Shown here one piece after another: positions 8,362-10,454 of a stretch of 10,454 nt of DNA. Every line of letters begins with the position of its first letter. Within the stretch, counting starts at the first letter, position 1. A program made the translations under genes and the position numbers. The notes below the pieces were generated by a model that was not told the origin of the DNA, did no database searches, and worked only from the letters and a program-made list of their open reading frames with translations. This DNA comes from Cloacimonetes bacterium UBA4175 (GTDB taxonomy: Bacteria > Cloacimonadota > Cloacimonadia > Cloacimonadales > Cloacimonadaceae): NCBI GenBank assembly GCA_002379855.1, contig DFUX01000065.1, positions 1 through 10,454 of the forward strand. Reading direction: 5' to 3'.

Positions 8362-9015
8362 CTATTGCAATCCCAAGAGCTGCATCACAAGTATGATCGG
8401 CTTTAGCACCAGCCTGCCGATCAGATTGAGCCTTAGCAGAGAGGAAACCATCAGCACCAAAAAGAGAATCATCATTCCCTTGCGCTCCTGGGCGGTCCAT
8501 CTGAAATACAGCTCATCCGGCAGAAAGATACCAAGCACCTTTGATCCATCCAGGGGCGGAATGGGGAGCAGGTTAAAAAACGCCAGCATCAGATTGAAGA
8601 ACACCACATACAGGCTCACGTGCTGGATATAGGCGTTATCCGGACTCAAATGGAAAAAGAGCGCGAAAAGTATTGCCAGCAGAAGGTTGGTAACCGGTCC
8701 CGCCAGGGCGCACAAACCTGTGTCCCGCTTGTAGTTCCGATAGTTGTAGGGATTGAGGGGCACCGGCTTGGCATAGCCATATACCACACCCAACGTATAA
8801 TAGAAAAGCAGAGGCAGGATCACCGTGCCAAACCAATCTATATGCTTGAGGGGATTGAGGCTTAGGCGTCCCATCCGCTTGGCGGTATCGTCACCCAGCC
8901 AGTTGGAAACCATGGCATGGCTGATCTCATGCAGGATGATCGAGTAGAAGACCAGAAACACAATGATGGCATTGGTGCCAAAACTGATCATCTTCATTTG
9001 CAGTTCAGGACTCAT
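8362..9015 (-). CDS. M50 site-2-protease-family membrane metalloprotease
   Basis: This 217-residue inner-membrane protein belongs to the small site-2 protease-like group of zinc peptidases that cut within the membrane. The zinc motif HEISH is at 29-33 in a hydrophobic helix (IIVFLVFYSIILHEISH). The third ligand region NLLPIPPLDGSKVLG has its Asp-Gly at 156-157. Hydrophobic stretches near 14-36, 62-80, 101-123, 133-151, 178-194 and 199-216 suggest five to six membrane segments. It has no PDZ domain, unlike RseP, so it is of the short type, whose substrates are mostly unknown. Its ATG overlaps the TGA of tyrS copy B (ATGA, 9012-9015), so translational coupling is likely; the ribosome site AAGGA is about 10 bases upstream. 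Nothing in the neighbourhood points to a specific substrate such as an anti-sigma factor. Confidence 0.92.
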   Translation of the reverse strand: MSPELQMKMISFGTNAIIVFLVFYSIILHEISHAMVSNWLGDDTAKRMGRLSLNPLKHIDWFGTVILPLLFYYTLGVVYGYAKPVPLNPYNYRNYKRDTGLCALAGPVTNLLLAILFALFFHLSPDNAYIQHVSLYVVFFNLMLAFFNLLPIPPLDGSKVLGIFLPDELYFRWTAQERKGMMILFLVLMVSSLLRLNLIGRLVLKPIILVMQLLGLQ

Positions 9016-10214
9016 GAGGTTTTGATCCTTATGAATTTACGCTTTCCAGCCCGCAGCACCATGCCATCCCGCGGAGTGATCTCGGCATCCACAGACTCCA
9101 CTTTGTCCCCGTCCAGGCTCACTCCGCCGCCCTGGATCAGCCTTTTGGCTTCTCCGCCGCTTGTGCAAAGGCCACTGTCGGTAAGCAGCTTGACCACCCG
9201 GATCGGGTTGGCCGTAATCTGATACTCGGGCATTTCATCCGGTATTTCGCGGCGGGAAAAAAGCTGTTCAAAGCCTTCCTGTGCGGTATTTGCCGCCTCT
9301 TCCCCATGGTAAAAGCCCACTATGCTATGGGCAAGGCGCTTTTTCAGCAACATGGGATTGGTGCCTTTGGCAAGTTCCGCCTGCACTTCGTCCAGCACTT
9401 CCTCATCCGCGTTGGCGGCGTATTTGTAATAGTTGAGGATCAGGCTGTCAGGAATAGACATCACTTTGCCGAATTTATCCGCCGGAGTATCGAAAACGGC
9501 GATGTAGTTGTTCAAAGATTTTCCCATCTTGTTCACGCCGTCAGTTCCGGTGAGGATGGGAGACAGCACCGCAACCTGCTGTTCCTGGCCGAAATGGCGC
9601 TGCATATCTCGTCCACTAAGGATGTTGAACTTCTGTTCGGTGGCGCCCAATTCCACATCGCTATTGATTGCCACAGAGTCGTAGCCTTGCAGGATGGGAT
9701 ACATGATTTCGTGCATACCCAGTGCCAGGCCTTGTTCAAAGCGGGTGCGGAAGGTGTCGTGGGCCATGAACTGTGCCAGCGTGAATTTGCCCATCATTTT
9801 CAGCACCTCACTCATGCCCATGGAGCCGAACCATTCGCTCTGGTAGCGCACTTCGGTGAGTTCAGGCTTGAGCACGGTGTAGAGCTGGTCCATGTACTTT
9901 TCGCTGTTGTACATGATCTCTTCGTGGGTAAGAGGGGGCCTGGATTCGTCGCGTCCAGTGGGATCTCCGATCTGGGCGGTAAAATCGCCGATGATGATCA
10001 CTCCCAGGTGGCCAAGATCCTGAAAATCACGCATCTTGCGAATGGGTACCAAATGACCCAAGTGCACGTCGTAGCCGGTGGGATCGATGCCAAATTTCAC
10101 GCGCAGGGGTTTGCCGCTCTTTTCGCTTTTCTCCAGCTTTTGCAGCAGATCTTCCAGAGGGACGATCTCATCAACCCCGCGTTTGATCACCTTTATTTCT
10201 TGTTCAAATCGCAT
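9012..10214 (-). CDS. tyrS: Tyrosyl-tRNA synthetase, copy B (complete)
   Basis: This complete 400-residue cytoplasmic enzyme attaches tyrosine to tRNA-Tyr. HLGH is at residues 51-54, GDFTAQIGD begins at 76, the tyrosine pocket pattern is Y172/Q176/D179, the signature loop is KMGKS at 229-233, and a C-terminal S4 domain (SGLCTSGGEAKRLIQGGG onward) follows. It aligns without gaps to copy A; by hand count 292 of 396 residues are identical (about 74%), 216/256 in the N-terminal part and 76/140 in the C-terminal part. AAGGA lies 5 bases before the ATG at 10214. It is the first gene of the likely operon tyrS-M50-glnA-C25, behind a strong-looking promoter. Nothing is missing from the catalytic set, so both copies look functional. 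Confidence 0.97.
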   Translation of the reverse strand: MRFEQEIKVIKRGVDEIVPLEDLLQKLEKSEKSGKPLRVKFGIDPTGYDVHLGHLVPIRKMRDFQDLGHLGVIIIGDFTAQIGDPTGRDESRPPLTHEEIMYNSEKYMDQLYTVLKPELTEVRYQSEWFGSMGMSEVLKMMGKFTLAQFMAHDTFRTRFEQGLALGMHEIMYPILQGYDSVAINSDVELGATEQKFNILSGRDMQRHFGQEQQVAVLSPILTGTDGVNKMGKSLNNYIAVFDTPADKFGKVMSIPDSLILNYYKYAANADEEVLDEVQAELAKGTNPMLLKKRLAHSIVGFYHGEEAANTAQEGFEQLFSRREIPDEMPEYQITANPIRVVKLLTDSGLCTSGGEAKRLIQGGGVSLDGDKVESVDAEITPRDGMVLRAGKRKFIRIKTS

Positions 10215-10252
10215 GGATATCCTTCATTGAATCAGTAGTTTTTTGAGCTGTC

Positions 10253-10282
10253 ACCATAAACCAGGATTGATTTATTTGTCAA
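10253..10282 (-). promoter_or_regulatory. Sigma-70-type promoter for tyrS copy B and the operon behind it
   Basis: On the minus strand a perfect TTGACA (10277-10282) is followed after 18 bases by TATGGT (10253-10258), or after 17 bases by TTATGG, about 40 bases before the tyrS start codon. The same -35 with AAA and a GGTGA end to the -10 occur before tyrS copy A. No leader hairpin of T-box type is seen in the short 5' region. Confidence 0.6.
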
Positions 10283-10383
10283 GCCTTTCCCGCCCGTGAT
10301 GACACAGTTTTATGGTCTGGCGTGGTTTGTTTCAGGGCTGGGTGCTTGTTTCCAAAAGACTGGATCTCGGCTCAAGCGGTTCA

Positions 10384-10423
10384 CGCAGATTTACGCGGAT
10401 AAAAGGCGCAGATAAGCGCGGAT
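10384..10423. repeat. Four-fold CGC(A/G)GAT short repeat in non-coding DNA
   Basis: The heptamer occurs at 10384 (CGCAGAT), 10394 (CGCGGAT), 10407 (CGCAGAT) and 10417 (CGCGGAT). The start-to-start spacing is 10, 13 and 10 bases, so it forms two 17-base units of the form CGCAGAT-N3-CGCGGAT. It lies in the 240-base non-coding right edge, upstream of the tyrS copy B promoter. I recall similar CGCAGATTTACGCGGAT-type sequences dispersed between genes in several environmental phyla, but could not check this. The rest of 10290-10454 shows no gene or clear signal. Confidence 0.6.
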
Positions 10424-10454
10424 TGGTGTAAGTTAGGGGCTGCCGAAGTCTGTT

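Noticed and set aside
8324..8500. A 59-codon N-terminal extension of the glutamine synthetase frame.
   Set aside because: It overlaps the M50 gene in another frame, does not look like glutamine synthetase, and the ATG at 8323 has an AGGAAG ribosome site and gives the normal family length.
281..10238. Plus-strand 310-codon open frames opposite both tyrS copies (281-1213 and 9306-10238), equal in length and similar in protein.
   Set aside because: They are mirror images of the two homologous genes on the minus strand. The similarity follows from tyrS homology and codon bias; there is no plausible ribosome site or known family.

Overview
The window carries four and a fraction protein-coding genes, all on the minus strand. 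It fits an anaerobic bacterium with a type IX secretion system. The long secreted protein ends in a sorting domain with an NYPNPFNPST start, of the style common in Candidatus Cloacimonadota and in the Bacteroidota/Fibrobacterota neighbourhood. I favour Cloacimonadota, but this is an inference from style, not a database match. No rRNA, tRNA, insertion sequence, phage gene or CRISPR array is visible.

Layout in transcription order (right to left). The right edge (10215-10454) is non-coding and holds a short four-fold CGC(A/G)GAT repeat and a good sigma-70-type promoter. Then come a complete tyrosyl-tRNA synthetase (9012-10214), a small M50 site-2-type membrane metalloprotease overlapping it by an ATGA junction (8362-9015), a type I glutamine synthetase 38 bases later (6902-8323), and after 61 bases a 1813-residue secreted gingipain-type (C25) multidomain protein (1399-6840). 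A strong rho-independent terminator (1324-1373) closes this likely operon. A second promoter (1231-1259) then drives a second tyrosyl-tRNA synthetase (1-1189), which lacks only its last few codons because the window ends.

The first three genes are housekeeping or membrane-quality functions joined by close spacing rather than an obvious pathway. The C25 protein is an exported surface or extracellular protein. Its start codon lies inside a perfect 9-bp inverted repeat, so it may be translated under separate control from the genes upstream.

The most notable points are these. (1) Two tyrS paralogues about 7.8 kb apart are colinear without gaps over 396 residues, about 74% identical overall, but about 84% in the catalytic part and about 54% in the C-terminal tRNA-binding part. 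(2) A start-codon-sequestering hairpin precedes the C25 gene. (3) An arginine stands where the C25 catalytic histidine is expected. (4) A phenylalanine stands at the adenylylation-site tyrosine of glutamine synthetase. I found no clear sign of a wholly new multi-gene system.
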